DNA from: an uncultured Campylobacteraceae bacterium | GTDB lineage: Bacteria; Campylobacterota; Campylobacteria; Campylobacterales; Arcobacteraceae | Assembly: GCA_913057765.1 (NCBI GenBank) | Contig: CAJXPH010000117.1 | Location: 1-8,320, forward strand | Direction: 5' to 3' | DNA: 8,320 bases | Part shown: piece by piece, positions 1-6,460 of the stretch | Position numbering within the stretch: position 1 is the stretch's first letter | Layout of the letters: each line of letters opens with the position of its first letter | Notes under the pieces: generated by a model | Told to the model about the DNA's origin: nothing | Seen by the model: only the letters and a program-made list of their open reading frames with translations | Database searches by the model: none | Translations under genes and position numbers: made by a program

Positions 1-43
1 ACTATCCTCTTCGTCGGCAGCGTCAGATGTGTATAAGAGACAG
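1..43 (+). other. Untrimmed Illumina Nextera i5-side adapter (synthetic)
   Basis: Positions 11-24 read TCGTCGGCAGCGTC, the Nextera read-1 adapter. Positions 25-43 are the 19-bp Tn5 mosaic end AGATGTGTATAAGAGACAG. The eight bases before them (3-10, TATCCTCT) match the Nextera i5 index I know as S503, and the first two bases (AC) match the end of the P5 primer. None of this is genomic. The biological insert begins at position 44, so anything upstream of the first gene is lost. Confidence 0.98.
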
Positions 44-78
44 ATGTTATACTGTACTTAGAGAAAATGAGGTTTACT

Positions 79-1227
79 ATGAAATATTTTTTTTCGAAAG
101 AGTATGAAAATATACAAAGTTCATTTATAAGAGATGTTTTAAAAATAGCAAATCAAAAAGATGTTATTTCATTTGCAGGAGGCTTACCTAATAATAAGTT
201 ATTTCCAAGAAAAGAGATAGAATCTATTTTTAAAGAGTACTCTTTAAAATTACCCAATGATTTATTTCAATACTCAGCAACGAATGGCTTACCAAAACTT
301 ATTGATGTCCTTAAAACCCAATTTAATTTAAAAGATGAAATTCTTATCTCAAATGGTAGTCAACAAGCATTGGATTTGATTTCTTCAATATTTTTAAATA
401 AAGATGACAAAATTTTAGTTGAAGAGCCAAGTTATGTAGGAGCTATTGGATTATTCAAATCCCATGGTGCAATATGCCATACTATTCAATTAGAAGATGA
501 TGGTATAAACTTGAAAAAACTGGAATCAAAACTGCAAAAAAACAAATACAAATTTTTTTATGTTATTCCTACTTTTCAAAATCCAAGTTCAATTTCCTAT
601 ACTCTTAGTAAAAGAAAAGCTCTAGCAAAAATGGCAATCAAATATAATCTTATCCTTGTAGAAGATGATCCTTATCGATATTTAAATTTTAAAAACAAAA
701 TACAACCGACCATATATGATTTTGCACCTAATAATACAATTTATATTGGTTCTTTTTCAAAAATATTCATTCCTTCATTACGAGTAGGATATATCATGGC
801 AACATCAGAAATATTAGGAAAAATAACAGTAGCAAAACAGTACAAAGATTTACATACCAATTTATTCTCACAATATATTTTATATAAATATTTAAGCAAT
901 TTTGATATTTTTAAACATATAAAAGTATTAAATTCTTCATATAAGAAAAAATGTGACTTTTTTTATAAAACCCTAAAAGATGAGTTAAATGATGTTCTTG
1001 AAGTTGAAAAACCAAAAGGTGGAATGTTTTTATGGGCAAAATTAAAAAGTAATATGGATACTAAAGTATTATTTGAAAAATCAAAAAAAACAAAAGTTTT
1101 ATATATTCCAGGAAGTGTCTTCTTTGAAGATAAATCAGAAAAAAGTTACCTGAGATTAAATTTTACCAATTCAAGCAAAAAAGAGATAAAAGAGGGGCTA
1201 AAAAGATTAAAGAAGGTCTTTTCTTAA
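79..1227 (+). CDS. PLP-dependent aminotransferase, class I/II (fold type I, 2-aminoadipate/LysN-like group)
   Basis: A cytoplasmic enzyme that moves an amino group between an amino acid and a 2-oxo acid using pyridoxal phosphate. Numbered from the start at 79 (382 aa), the N-terminal FAGGLPN motif is typical of the LysN/MocR-type aminotransferase group. Asn168 (in QNPSS), Asp196 and Tyr199 (in EDDPY) sit where this fold contacts the cofactor. Lys228 in GSFSK is the expected Schiff-base lysine, and Arg359 in YLRLNF is the expected carboxylate-binding arginine. Length is normal for a stand-alone enzyme. I chose ATG 79 over the in-frame ATG 67 because GAGG (69-72) lies six bases before it, while ATG 67 has only a weak AGAG three bases away. 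The frame is open upstream into the adapter, so an N-terminal extension (for example a MocR-type regulator domain) cannot be strictly excluded. The substrate cannot be told from sequence; aromatic, 2-aminoadipate or branched-chain amino acids are all possible. Confidence 0.9.
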   Translation: MKYFFSKEYENIQSSFIRDVLKIANQKDVISFAGGLPNNKLFPRKEIESIFKEYSLKLPNDLFQYSATNGLPKLIDVLKTQFNLKDEILISNGSQQALDLISSIFLNKDDKILVEEPSYVGAIGLFKSHGAICHTIQLEDDGINLKKLESKLQKNKYKFFYVIPTFQNPSSISYTLSKRKALAKMAIKYNLILVEDDPYRYLNFKNKIQPTIYDFAPNNTIYIGSFSKIFIPSLRVGYIMATSEILGKITVAKQYKDLHTNLFSQYILYKYLSNFDIFKHIKVLNSSYKKKCDFFYKTLKDELNDVLEVEKPKGGMFLWAKLKSNMDTKVLFEKSKKTKVLYIPGSVFFEDKSEKSYLRLNFTNSSKKEIKEGLKRLKKVFS

Positions 1228-1233
1228 CTAAAC

Positions 1234-1261
1234 AAAGGCTAGAACGCTAACTAGCCTTTTT
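1234..1261 (+). terminator. Intrinsic terminator shared by convergent genes
   Basis: A perfect 9-bp stem, AAAGGCTAG (1234-1242) with CTAGCCTTT (1251-1259), encloses an 8-base loop and runs into TTTTT (1257-1261) on the plus strand. It starts 6 bases after the aminotransferase stop and lies 11 bases beyond the stop of the minus-strand glnS. On the minus strand the same stem is followed by TTTGTTT, so it probably ends both convergent transcripts, with the better T-run serving the plus strand. Confidence 0.85.
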
Positions 1262-1272
1262 GGGTTTGTCTG

Positions 1273-3522
1273 TTATTTTAACTTTTCTGCAACAAGTTTA
1301 TTTATTACTTGTGGGTTTGCTTTTCCACTAGTAGCTTTTAATACTTGTCCTACAAAGAAACCTAATAGTTTAGTATTTCCTGATTTGAACTTTTCAACAT
1401 TATCTGGGTTTTTTGCAATTATCTCATCAATAATTGGCGAAATTACAGATGGGTCACTTATTTGAATAAGACCCTTGTCTTCAACTATTTTTGTCGGATT
1501 TTCTCCTGATTTAAGCATTTCTTCAAATACTTGTTTTGCTATTTTACTTGAAATGATTTTTTCATCAATCATTTTGACAAGTTGTGCTATTTGAGATGCA
1601 GTAAATTTTAACTCGCTATCTTCTTTTTCTTTTAATTCCCTAGCTACTTCTGTAACAACTATATTAGCTAATCCAATAGGACTATTTAACTCTAATAAAG
1701 TTTCTTCATAAAATGATGATAGCTTTTCATCCCTAGCTAGAATATTGGCTACTTCATTATTTAGTTTTAGTTCACTAGTATACTTTTCAAATAGTGCTTT
1801 TTGTTCTTCACTCATAGCTACTTCTGTACCTATTACTTGTGTTTTTTTAGGTTCGGTTTTTTGTATAGGTTCTTCTATTTTTGTTTTTTTAGCCCAAGAA
1901 TCTTTAAGTCCTACAATTTTATTAAATACAGGTTTTTCATCAGTGTAATCAATTGGGTCAGCATAGAAATACCCTTGTCTTTCAAACTGGAACCTTTCAT
2001 CAGGTTTATCAGTGATTACAGCAGGTTCTATAAGAGCATTTTTGATAACTTGTAGTGAATTAGTGTTTAAATCTTCTAATCCTTCTGGAGCTTCAGAAGC
2101 GTATAATCTATCATATATTCTTACTTCTACTTTTTTAGCTTCTTTTTCACTTACCCATTGAATCGCACTTTTTACTTTGATACCACTAGTATCCGAACCA
2201 CTTTTTGAATTAGGATGATATTCTGCTTTTATTTCAGTGATATTTCCCTCTGTGTCTTTGATAACTTCTTTACAAGTGATTATAAAACCATGTCTAAGAC
2301 GCACAGGTTGAGTAGGAGTAAGACGGAAGTAACCTTTTTCAGGATTTTCCATAAAGTCATCACGTTCAATATAAATATTCTTAGAAAAAGGAACTTTTCT
2401 TGAACCCTCTTTAGGTACATCATGAGGATAGTATGGAGAATCAATCTCTTCAGTCCCCTCATAATTTTCAATTGTAACTTTTAGTGGGTCAAGTACACAA
2501 AGAACTCTTGGTACTTTTTTATTTAAATCATCTCTTATACAAAATTCAAGCTGTGCAACATCAACCATTGAGTTTGCTTTAGCAATTCCAATTTGATCAC
2601 AGAAGTTTAAAATAGACTCTTTAGTATAACCTCTTCTTTTATATCCTGCAATTGTAGGCATTCTAGGGTCATCCCATCCACTAACTTGTCCACCATCAAC
2701 TAGTTCTAAAAGCTTTCTTTTACTCATAACTGTATAGTTAATACCAAGTCTTGCAAACTCATGTTGGAAAGGACGTGGTAATTCAAGACCAAGGGTATCT
2801 AGTACCCAATTATAGATATCACGGTTGTTTTCAAACTCTAATGTACAAATAGAGTGAGAAACACTTTCAATATAATCAGATAGACAATGAGCAAAGTCGT
2901 ACATTGGATAAATATTCCACTCATCTGCTGTTCTAAAATGGTGTGCATGTCTGATTCTATATAGAAGAGGATCTCTCATTTTCATATTAGCAGCACTCAT
3001 ATCAATCTTAGCTCGGAGGACGTGTTCACCGTCTTTGAATTTACCATTTTTCATTTTTTCAAAAAGGTCTAGGTTTTCTTCAATAGTTCTGTCAGCATAT
3101 TTACTTCGTTTTCCTGCAGTAGTAACAGTTCCACGATATTCACGCATTTCTTCTTCATCTATACTATCTACGTATGCTTTTCCCATTTTGATAAGCTCGA
3201 TAGCATAACTGTATATTTTTGGAAAGTAATTAGAAGTAAAATGTACATTTTCACCCCAATCAAACCCAAGCCATTGAACAGCATCTTTAAGAGCCTCAAC
3301 ATATTTAGTGTCTTCTTTAGTTGGATTGGTATCATCCATTCTAAGGTTACAATGACCTTTATAGTCACTTGCAATACCAAAATTTATACAGATAGATTTT
3401 GCATGTCCAATATGTGGGAAGCCATTAGGCTCTGGAGGAAATCTTGTAATTACCTCTTTGTATTTACCTGACTTTAAATCCTCTTCAACTATTGTACGTA
3501 AAAAATCTTTGCTTTCACTCAT
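1273..3522 (-). CDS. glnS: Glutaminyl-tRNA synthetase with C-terminal YqeY domain
   Basis: Cytoplasmic class I aminoacyl-tRNA synthetase that joins glutamine to tRNA-Gln with ATP. In the 749-aa protein the ATP-binding HIGH motif is at residues 37-40 (within PHIGHAKSI) and the KMSKS-like motif is VMSKRK at about 265-270. The PEPNG segment (30-34) and the DDTNP segment (63-67) are GlnRS-type, and the beta-barrel anticodon-binding part runs from about 340 to 545, ending near QFERQGYFY. A linker rich in Lys, Thr and Glu (about 545-575) leads to an extra tail, about 580-748, that matches the GatB/YqeY tRNA-binding domain. Canonical GlnRS without this tail is about 550 aa. The start has AAAAGG (3533-3538) ten bases upstream. 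The gene is intact and appears to be transcribed alone, since hairpins lie on both sides. Arg codons are mixed (AGA plus a fair share of CGT), as expected for a well-expressed gene. Confidence 0.96.
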   Translation of the reverse strand: MSESKDFLRTIVEEDLKSGKYKEVITRFPPEPNGFPHIGHAKSICINFGIASDYKGHCNLRMDDTNPTKEDTKYVEALKDAVQWLGFDWGENVHFTSNYFPKIYSYAIELIKMGKAYVDSIDEEEMREYRGTVTTAGKRSKYADRTIEENLDLFEKMKNGKFKDGEHVLRAKIDMSAANMKMRDPLLYRIRHAHHFRTADEWNIYPMYDFAHCLSDYIESVSHSICTLEFENNRDIYNWVLDTLGLELPRPFQHEFARLGINYTVMSKRKLLELVDGGQVSGWDDPRMPTIAGYKRRGYTKESILNFCDQIGIAKANSMVDVAQLEFCIRDDLNKKVPRVLCVLDPLKVTIENYEGTEEIDSPYYPHDVPKEGSRKVPFSKNIYIERDDFMENPEKGYFRLTPTQPVRLRHGFIITCKEVIKDTEGNITEIKAEYHPNSKSGSDTSGIKVKSAIQWVSEKEAKKVEVRIYDRLYASEAPEGLEDLNTNSLQVIKNALIEPAVITDKPDERFQFERQGYFYADPIDYTDEKPVFNKIVGLKDSWAKKTKIEEPIQKTEPKKTQVIGTEVAMSEEQKALFEKYTSELKLNNEVANILARDEKLSSFYEETLLELNSPIGLANIVVTEVARELKEKEDSELKFTASQIAQLVKMIDEKIISSKIAKQVFEEMLKSGENPTKIVEDKGLIQISDPSVISPIIDEIIAKNPDNVEKFKSGNTKLLGFFVGQVLKATSGKANPQVINKLVAEKLK

Positions 3523-3532
3523 GATTATTAAA

Positions 3533-3570
3533 CCTTTTGATTTTGAAACTTTTATTAGAGGTGTATTTTA
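3533..3570 (-). promoter_or_regulatory. Possible glnS promoter -10 and ribosome binding site
   Basis: Read on the minus strand, TAAAAT (3565-3570) could serve as a -10 element and AAAAGG (3533-3538) is a Shine-Dalgarno candidate ten bases before the glnS start. I see no clear -35 hexamer. The remainder of the glnS-to-next-gene gap (3571-3718) is A+T-rich with no other convincing signal. In such A+T-rich DNA a -10 match is weak evidence. Confidence 0.3.
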
Positions 3571-3704
3571 TCAAATTAGAGCTTATATCATCTTAGATAA
3601 AGAGCTAACTTTAAGAGCCTTCTTCTGTGATGTAATATGTTTTTGGGAATATGTAGAATTGGTTTATAAGAGTTTATCTAATTGTAAGTGAATTATCTAA
3701 AAAG

Positions 3705-3751
3705 AAAAAAATGAGTATTTAACCTGAGAAAAAAATATCTCCTCAGGTTAA
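3705..3751 (-). terminator. Hairpin terminator after the ornithine synthase-like gene
   Basis: A perfect 10-bp inverted repeat, TTAACCTGAG (3719-3728) with CTCAGGTTAA (3742-3751), lies 4 bases beyond the stop of the minus-strand gene. Reading the minus strand, the stem is followed by seven other bases and then seven Ts (3711 down to 3705). The displaced T-run makes it a less than ideal intrinsic terminator. On the plus strand no T-run follows the stem. It likely separates this transcript from glnS. Confidence 0.6.
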
Positions 3752-3754
3752 CGC

Positions 3755-4930
3755 TTAAGAGACTTTTTTAATAACTCTACTTTTCTCTGTCTTTAGGTAT
3801 TCATATGGATAATTTGAATCTCGATTTTGAAATGATAAAATTGCTTTATTTTCAATTACGCCTTTATCAATATTGATTGCTTTTCTAATTGTTTCATTTT
3901 CTTGCCAGCTATCACGACCAGCTAGTACAGTTGATAAATAAACAATCAGCGCACCAGATATTGATCTCGTGGCACTTTCCCAAAGGTAACTAGGAGTATG
4001 ATCTACTGCGTAATAATCAACAGTTTCATATTTGAACATAGGATCTTCAAATGTTGTTGGTTTTGCAAAAAAGAATCCCATCCCTTCATCACAACTTACA
4101 TCAACAATTAAACTATTTGGTTTTAAACATGAGCTTTCTTTTTCAGTTACAAAGTGTGTAGGATTTTCGGTATCTTGTAATACTCCATTTACAATAATAT
4201 CTGATTGCTTAATCAATTGGCTAAGTAGTCTTATTGATCCATCGTGTTCAACTATTGTCATAGGGTCTGTATCTTTTTTCCCTTTTTTAATATTAACATA
4301 ATGGCAATCAAGTATTTCTTCACGTACTTCATGGTCTGGACGCTGTACACAAATAGTAATATCTCTAAAACCATGTGCCTGAAGGGCATATACTGCACCA
4401 CGACTTACTGCTCCAAAACCAAAGATAAGTGTTTTACGTTGATTCCCGTAATGACCATCAATACCTTTAAGTTGTAATGCATGTTTTACTGCACAATAAC
4501 CAGCCATTTCATTGTTTTTATAAAAAGTATGTCGACCTTGTCCTTTTGGAGACCAAGCGAACATATCTTCAAACGCAATTAGTGTTTGTTTACGTTCTAG
4601 AGCTATTTGTGTAATATCTCTCTGTTGTACACAATGTACGTAACCCCAAAGCGTTCCCCCAATACGAAGTTCTTCTAAATCACTTAATACAGGCTTACTA
4701 ATAATAACTGTACCAATTTTACTTAATAACTCATGACGGCTAGCAATTCCACCTGTTTGAGAAGCAATTTGAGCATCTGTGATACCAAAAGGTATTCCAT
4801 ATCCTTCTTCAAATATCAACTGTCTACGAAGTTCTTCTGGAATACGTGATAAGTGTGCAGGATGGATAGGATATCGTTGTTCATTTTCTTTTCTTGATGT
4901 ACCAATGACACCAACTTTTAATTTACTCAT
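3755..4930 (-). CDS. Alanine dehydrogenase/PNT-family oxidoreductase, N5-(carboxyethyl)ornithine synthase-like
   Basis: Probable cytoplasmic NAD(P)-dependent enzyme of the alanine dehydrogenase/transhydrogenase/saccharopine dehydrogenase superfamily. Proteins of this type are usually named N5-(carboxyethyl)ornithine synthase, which reductively condenses pyruvate with ornithine or lysine. In 391 aa the N-terminal domain has RKENEQRYPIHP (13-24). The Rossmann site is GFGAVSRG (171-178), followed by DVSCDEGMG (277-285) and VDHTPSYLW (309-317). By comparison with alanine dehydrogenase, Arg19, Lys79, His99 and Asp281 occupy the substrate and catalytic positions, so the enzyme looks active. It is clearly longer than, and diverged from, the Lactococcus enzyme as I remember it (about 313 aa), so the substrate is uncertain. 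An AAGG-type ribosome site lies about nine bases before the start. Hand counting gives 13 of 21 arginines as CGN against 0 of 21 in the porin and kinase next door, a sign of high expression or transfer. Confidence 0.72.
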   Translation of the reverse strand: MSKLKVGVIGTSRKENEQRYPIHPAHLSRIPEELRRQLIFEEGYGIPFGITDAQIASQTGGIASRHELLSKIGTVIISKPVLSDLEELRIGGTLWGYVHCVQQRDITQIALERKQTLIAFEDMFAWSPKGQGRHTFYKNNEMAGYCAVKHALQLKGIDGHYGNQRKTLIFGFGAVSRGAVYALQAHGFRDITICVQRPDHEVREEILDCHYVNIKKGKKDTDPMTIVEHDGSIRLLSQLIKQSDIIVNGVLQDTENPTHFVTEKESSCLKPNSLIVDVSCDEGMGFFFAKPTTFEDPMFKYETVDYYAVDHTPSYLWESATRSISGALIVYLSTVLAGRDSWQENETIRKAINIDKGVIENKAILSFQNRDSNYPYEYLKTEKSRVIKKVS

Positions 4931-4976
4931 CTATATTTACCTTTTATTAATGATTTAATATGTTTGTATTTGTTGA

Positions 4977-4992
4977 CGAATTAATTATTTCG
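4977..4992. promoter_or_regulatory. Near-palindromic 16-bp operator candidate
   Basis: CGAATTAATTATTTCG reads almost the same on both strands, with seven of eight symmetric pairs matching. It lies 47 bases upstream of the minus-strand start codon at 4930. Relative to a possible -10 at 5020-5025 it falls inside the transcribed leader, where a repressor would block transcription. GAA and TTC arms eight bases apart do not fit the ARG box spacing of six. The regulator is unknown, and A+T-rich dyads do arise by chance. Confidence 0.35.
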
Positions 4993-5018
4993 CGAATAGT
5001 TTTGTTTTTTTATATCTG

Positions 5019-5027
5019 TATTATATT
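5019..5027. promoter_or_regulatory. Symmetric -10-like element, possible divergent promoter
   Basis: The stretch 5019-5027 gives TATTAT (5019-5024) or TATATT (5022-5027) on the plus strand, with TG just before 5019, and TATAAT (5020-5025) on the minus strand. The minus-strand reading would start the ornithine synthase-like transcript near 5013, leaving a leader of about 80 bases. The plus-strand reading would start an RNA near 5031. No convincing -35 element is visible on either strand. Confidence 0.35.
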
Positions 5028-5180
5028 GAGCTTAGTAAGTGAAATTTTGAAATTGATGGTGTTTCCAAATTTAATGAACACCTTGAGGGACAATAGAGTT
5101 GTATACGTTAAACGTTTATCCTTCTACTCTACCCAATAGTAGCTTCAATACACTATTTATTTGGTTTTAAGCTTTTTTTA
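5028..5180 (+). ncRNA. Candidate structured RNA (unidentified; small RNA or leader)
   Basis: The plus-strand sequence can fold into a closed, branched shape. The closing stem AGCTTA (5029-5034) with TAAGCT (5168-5173) is followed at once by a T-run (5173-5179). Inside are AGTG/CACT (5038-5041 with 5151-5154), TTGAA/TTCAA (5047-5051 with 5144-5148), a side hairpin GGTGTT/AACACC (5058-5063 with 5077-5082), and an apical stem GGG plus TAGAGT pairing with ACTCTACCC (5087-5089 and 5094-5099 with 5126-5134). A competing stem, CTACT/AGTAG (5124-5128 with 5138-5142), would exclude the apical one. A -10-like box ends just upstream. I recognise no known RNA family. All stems are short and could be chance. 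Confidence 0.3.
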
Positions 5181-5252
5181 ACTGCACAAATAGTAGTTAT
5201 TTAAAGTTTTAAAGTAAAAATTTAATGAAGATGATATATCACTATATTAAAG

Positions 5253-5290
5253 TAAATAAGAAGTATCAATTCTAAATAAAAAGTATCAAT
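5253..5290 (+). repeat. Tandem 18-bp direct repeat, 20-bp period
   Basis: TAAATAAGAAGTATCAAT (5253-5270) and TAAATAAAAAGTATCAAT (5273-5290) match at 17 of 18 positions and start exactly 20 bases apart, about two helical turns. The second copy ends 15 bases before a TATAAT box and 81 bases before the porin start codon. That puts the pair over and upstream of the -35 position, the usual place for an activator, such as a response regulator binding direct repeats on one face of the helix. No third copy is visible. Confidence 0.6.
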
Positions 5291-5305
5291 AAAATTATAT
5301 AGGAA

Positions 5306-5311
5306 TATAAT
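5306..5311 (+). promoter_or_regulatory. Putative -10 box for the porin operon
   Basis: A consensus TATAAT at 5306-5311 would start transcription near 5318 and give a leader of about 54 bases. The hexamer 17 bases upstream (5283-5288, GTATCA) is not a -35 consensus and lies inside the tandem repeat, consistent with an activator-dependent promoter. A second TATAAT at 5353-5358 is too close to the start codon at 5372 to leave room for a leader with the AGGA site. Confidence 0.45.
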
Positions 5312-5371
5312 TGTTACTTTTTGTTTAATGTATTAAGATAGTATTTCCTTAATATAATTATAGGATGCTTG

Positions 5372-6460
5372 ATGATTGACACCTTTCTTAGAACCTTTTT
5401 ATTTTTATCTTCTACTTTTATTATTTTACATGCTGAGCAACTTAGTGATTCATTTAGATTGGATGGATATGGAAATGTAAATATAGTCAAAACTGAAAAT
5501 AAAAAAGATAAATTAAATTTTTCGGGTGGATTACAAGGAAGATATGAACTAACAGAGAAGCTTTCTGTAACTGGACAAATACATTTAAAAGAGGGAAAGA
5601 ATTCGCAGAATAGAGATTCTACCTCTTTAGGAGATTATGATAGTGAATTAAAATGGTTATATTTTGATTATTACTTAAAAGATGATATTACACTTAGAGC
5701 AGGTGCCTTTCAATTTCCTGTTTTCAAATCTTCTGAAACGGGAGATATTGGATATACCTATACGTGGACAGAAAATCCTCTTGGTTATTATGGTGTATTT
5801 GGCTGTGATGATTTTGAAGGTATTGAACTTTTGAAAAATTTTTCATATAAAGATTTTGATTTTTTAGCACAACTTTCTTTAGGAAAATCAAATAACAAAC
5901 TAAATGATGGGAGAGGAGATTCAAGAGAAGGAGATGTTGATAATTTAGTGGGGCTTACTTTAAAAACTACACATGAAAACTTTATAGTAAACATTGGATA
6001 TTTACAGGCAAAATCAACTATAGATACAAGTAATCAATTTATAAAAATTGATCCAAATGTCGATTTTAATATGTTTGCTTTAGAAACTGAAATATATATA
6101 GATGATTATACTTTAAAATCAGGTTTAATAAAAACAAATCTCACAAATGTATTCCCTGAACAGATTAGATATTATACTTCAATAGAGTACAGTTTTAATG
6201 ACTTTACTCCATATGTTTTGTATGCAAAAGAGACTGCCAGTTTTAAAGAAATCACTAGAAAATTGCTAAATGACAAAAGAACACAAATAGAAAAACAACA
6301 TAAAGAAAAATACTCTGTAGGGTTAAGATATGATTATAGTGAAAACATAGCTTTTAAAGTAAGTTATTCCCATGAAAAAGATACAGTAAAGTATCATAAT
6401 TTTAATGATGATAGAAATACAAATAATACTTTTATCGGAAGTATAAATGTTGTTTTTTAA
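5372..6460 (+). CDS. Outer-membrane beta-barrel porin
   Basis: Predicted porin, probably letting small solutes across the outer membrane. From ATG 5372 it is 362 aa. Residues 1-21 form a signal peptide (Arg7, hydrophobic core 8-19, likely cleavage after Ala21 in LHA). The rest alternates polar and hydrophobic residues in short strands with charged loops, and the chain ends in phenylalanine (INVVF), the usual outer-membrane assembly signal. LRAGAFQFPVF at about 108-118 followed by DIGYTYTW resembles porins found beside PstS-like proteins and sensor genes in other Gram-negatives (recalled, not searched). I chose ATG 5372 over TTG 5369 because AGGA (5362-5365) is six bases before the ATG. It is the first gene of a three-gene unit; its last 14 bases overlap the next gene. 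All 12 arginines are AGA. The solute is unknown; a phosphate-type anion is a guess from the neighbour. Confidence 0.82.
   Translation: MIDTFLRTFLFLSSTFIILHAEQLSDSFRLDGYGNVNIVKTENKKDKLNFSGGLQGRYELTEKLSVTGQIHLKEGKNSQNRDSTSLGDYDSELKWLYFDYYLKDDITLRAGAFQFPVFKSSETGDIGYTYTWTENPLGYYGVFGCDDFEGIELLKNFSYKDFDFLAQLSLGKSNNKLNDGRGDSREGDVDNLVGLTLKTTHENFIVNIGYLQAKSTIDTSNQFIKIDPNVDFNMFALETEIYIDDYTLKSGLIKTNLTNVFPEQIRYYTSIEYSFNDFTPYVLYAKETASFKEITRKLLNDKRTQIEKQHKEKYSVGLRYDYSENIAFKVSYSHEKDTVKYHNFNDDRNTNNTFIGSINVVF

Larger units (their letters stand above)
4931..5371. other. 441-bp divergent intergenic region
   Basis: The gene-free stretch between two divergently transcribed units. I see no credible coding frame in it. 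From left to right it holds the short leader of the minus-strand enzyme gene with a 16-bp near-palindrome, a symmetric -10-like element around 5019-5027, a somewhat less A+T-rich segment with nested inverted repeats and a T-run (about 5028-5180), a plain A+T-rich stretch (5181-5252), an 18-bp tandem repeat (5253-5290), and a TATAAT box with the porin leader. Each supported element is listed separately. Confidence 0.8.

Noticed and set aside
1745..3471. Several open frames of 60-85 codons on the plus strand and in other minus frames across glnS
   Set aside because: They lie wholly inside a well-supported synthetase gene, have low-complexity Phe/Ser/Ile-rich translations and lack ribosome sites.
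3593..3681. 9-bp inverted repeat TTAGATAAA (3593-3601) and TTTATCTAA (3673-3681) upstream of glnS
   Set aside because: It is short and A+T-only apart from one pair, has a 71-base gap and could easily be chance in this composition.
3458..3691. 77-codon plus-strand frame crossing the glnS start
   Set aside because: About 65 bases are antisense to the conserved glnS N-terminus and the rest is its leader. It has no recognisable motif or good ribosome site.
4032..4477. Two plus-strand frames (89 and 77 codons) inside the ornithine synthase-like gene
   Set aside because: They are antisense to conserved catalytic and Rossmann segments and have no family signature.
4977..4992. ARG box for an arginine/ornithine repressor
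   Set aside because: The GAA and TTC arms are eight bases apart rather than the six in TGAAT-N4-ATTCA, so the match fails.
5028..5180. Identification of the intergenic structure as 6S RNA, a lysine riboswitch or SRP RNA
   Set aside because: I could not find the conserved segments of any of these. A lysine riboswitch would have to be on the minus strand with the enzyme gene, where no T-run follows the stem.
5135..5196. Repeated AATAGTAG at 5135-5142 and 5189-5196
   Set aside because: An 8-base repeat with no extension or conserved spacing in an A+T-rich region is expected by chance.
5365..5379. Five-codon mini frame (ATG to TGA) overlapping the porin start
   Set aside because: Its ATG overlaps the AGGA used by the porin, and so short a frame has no independent support.
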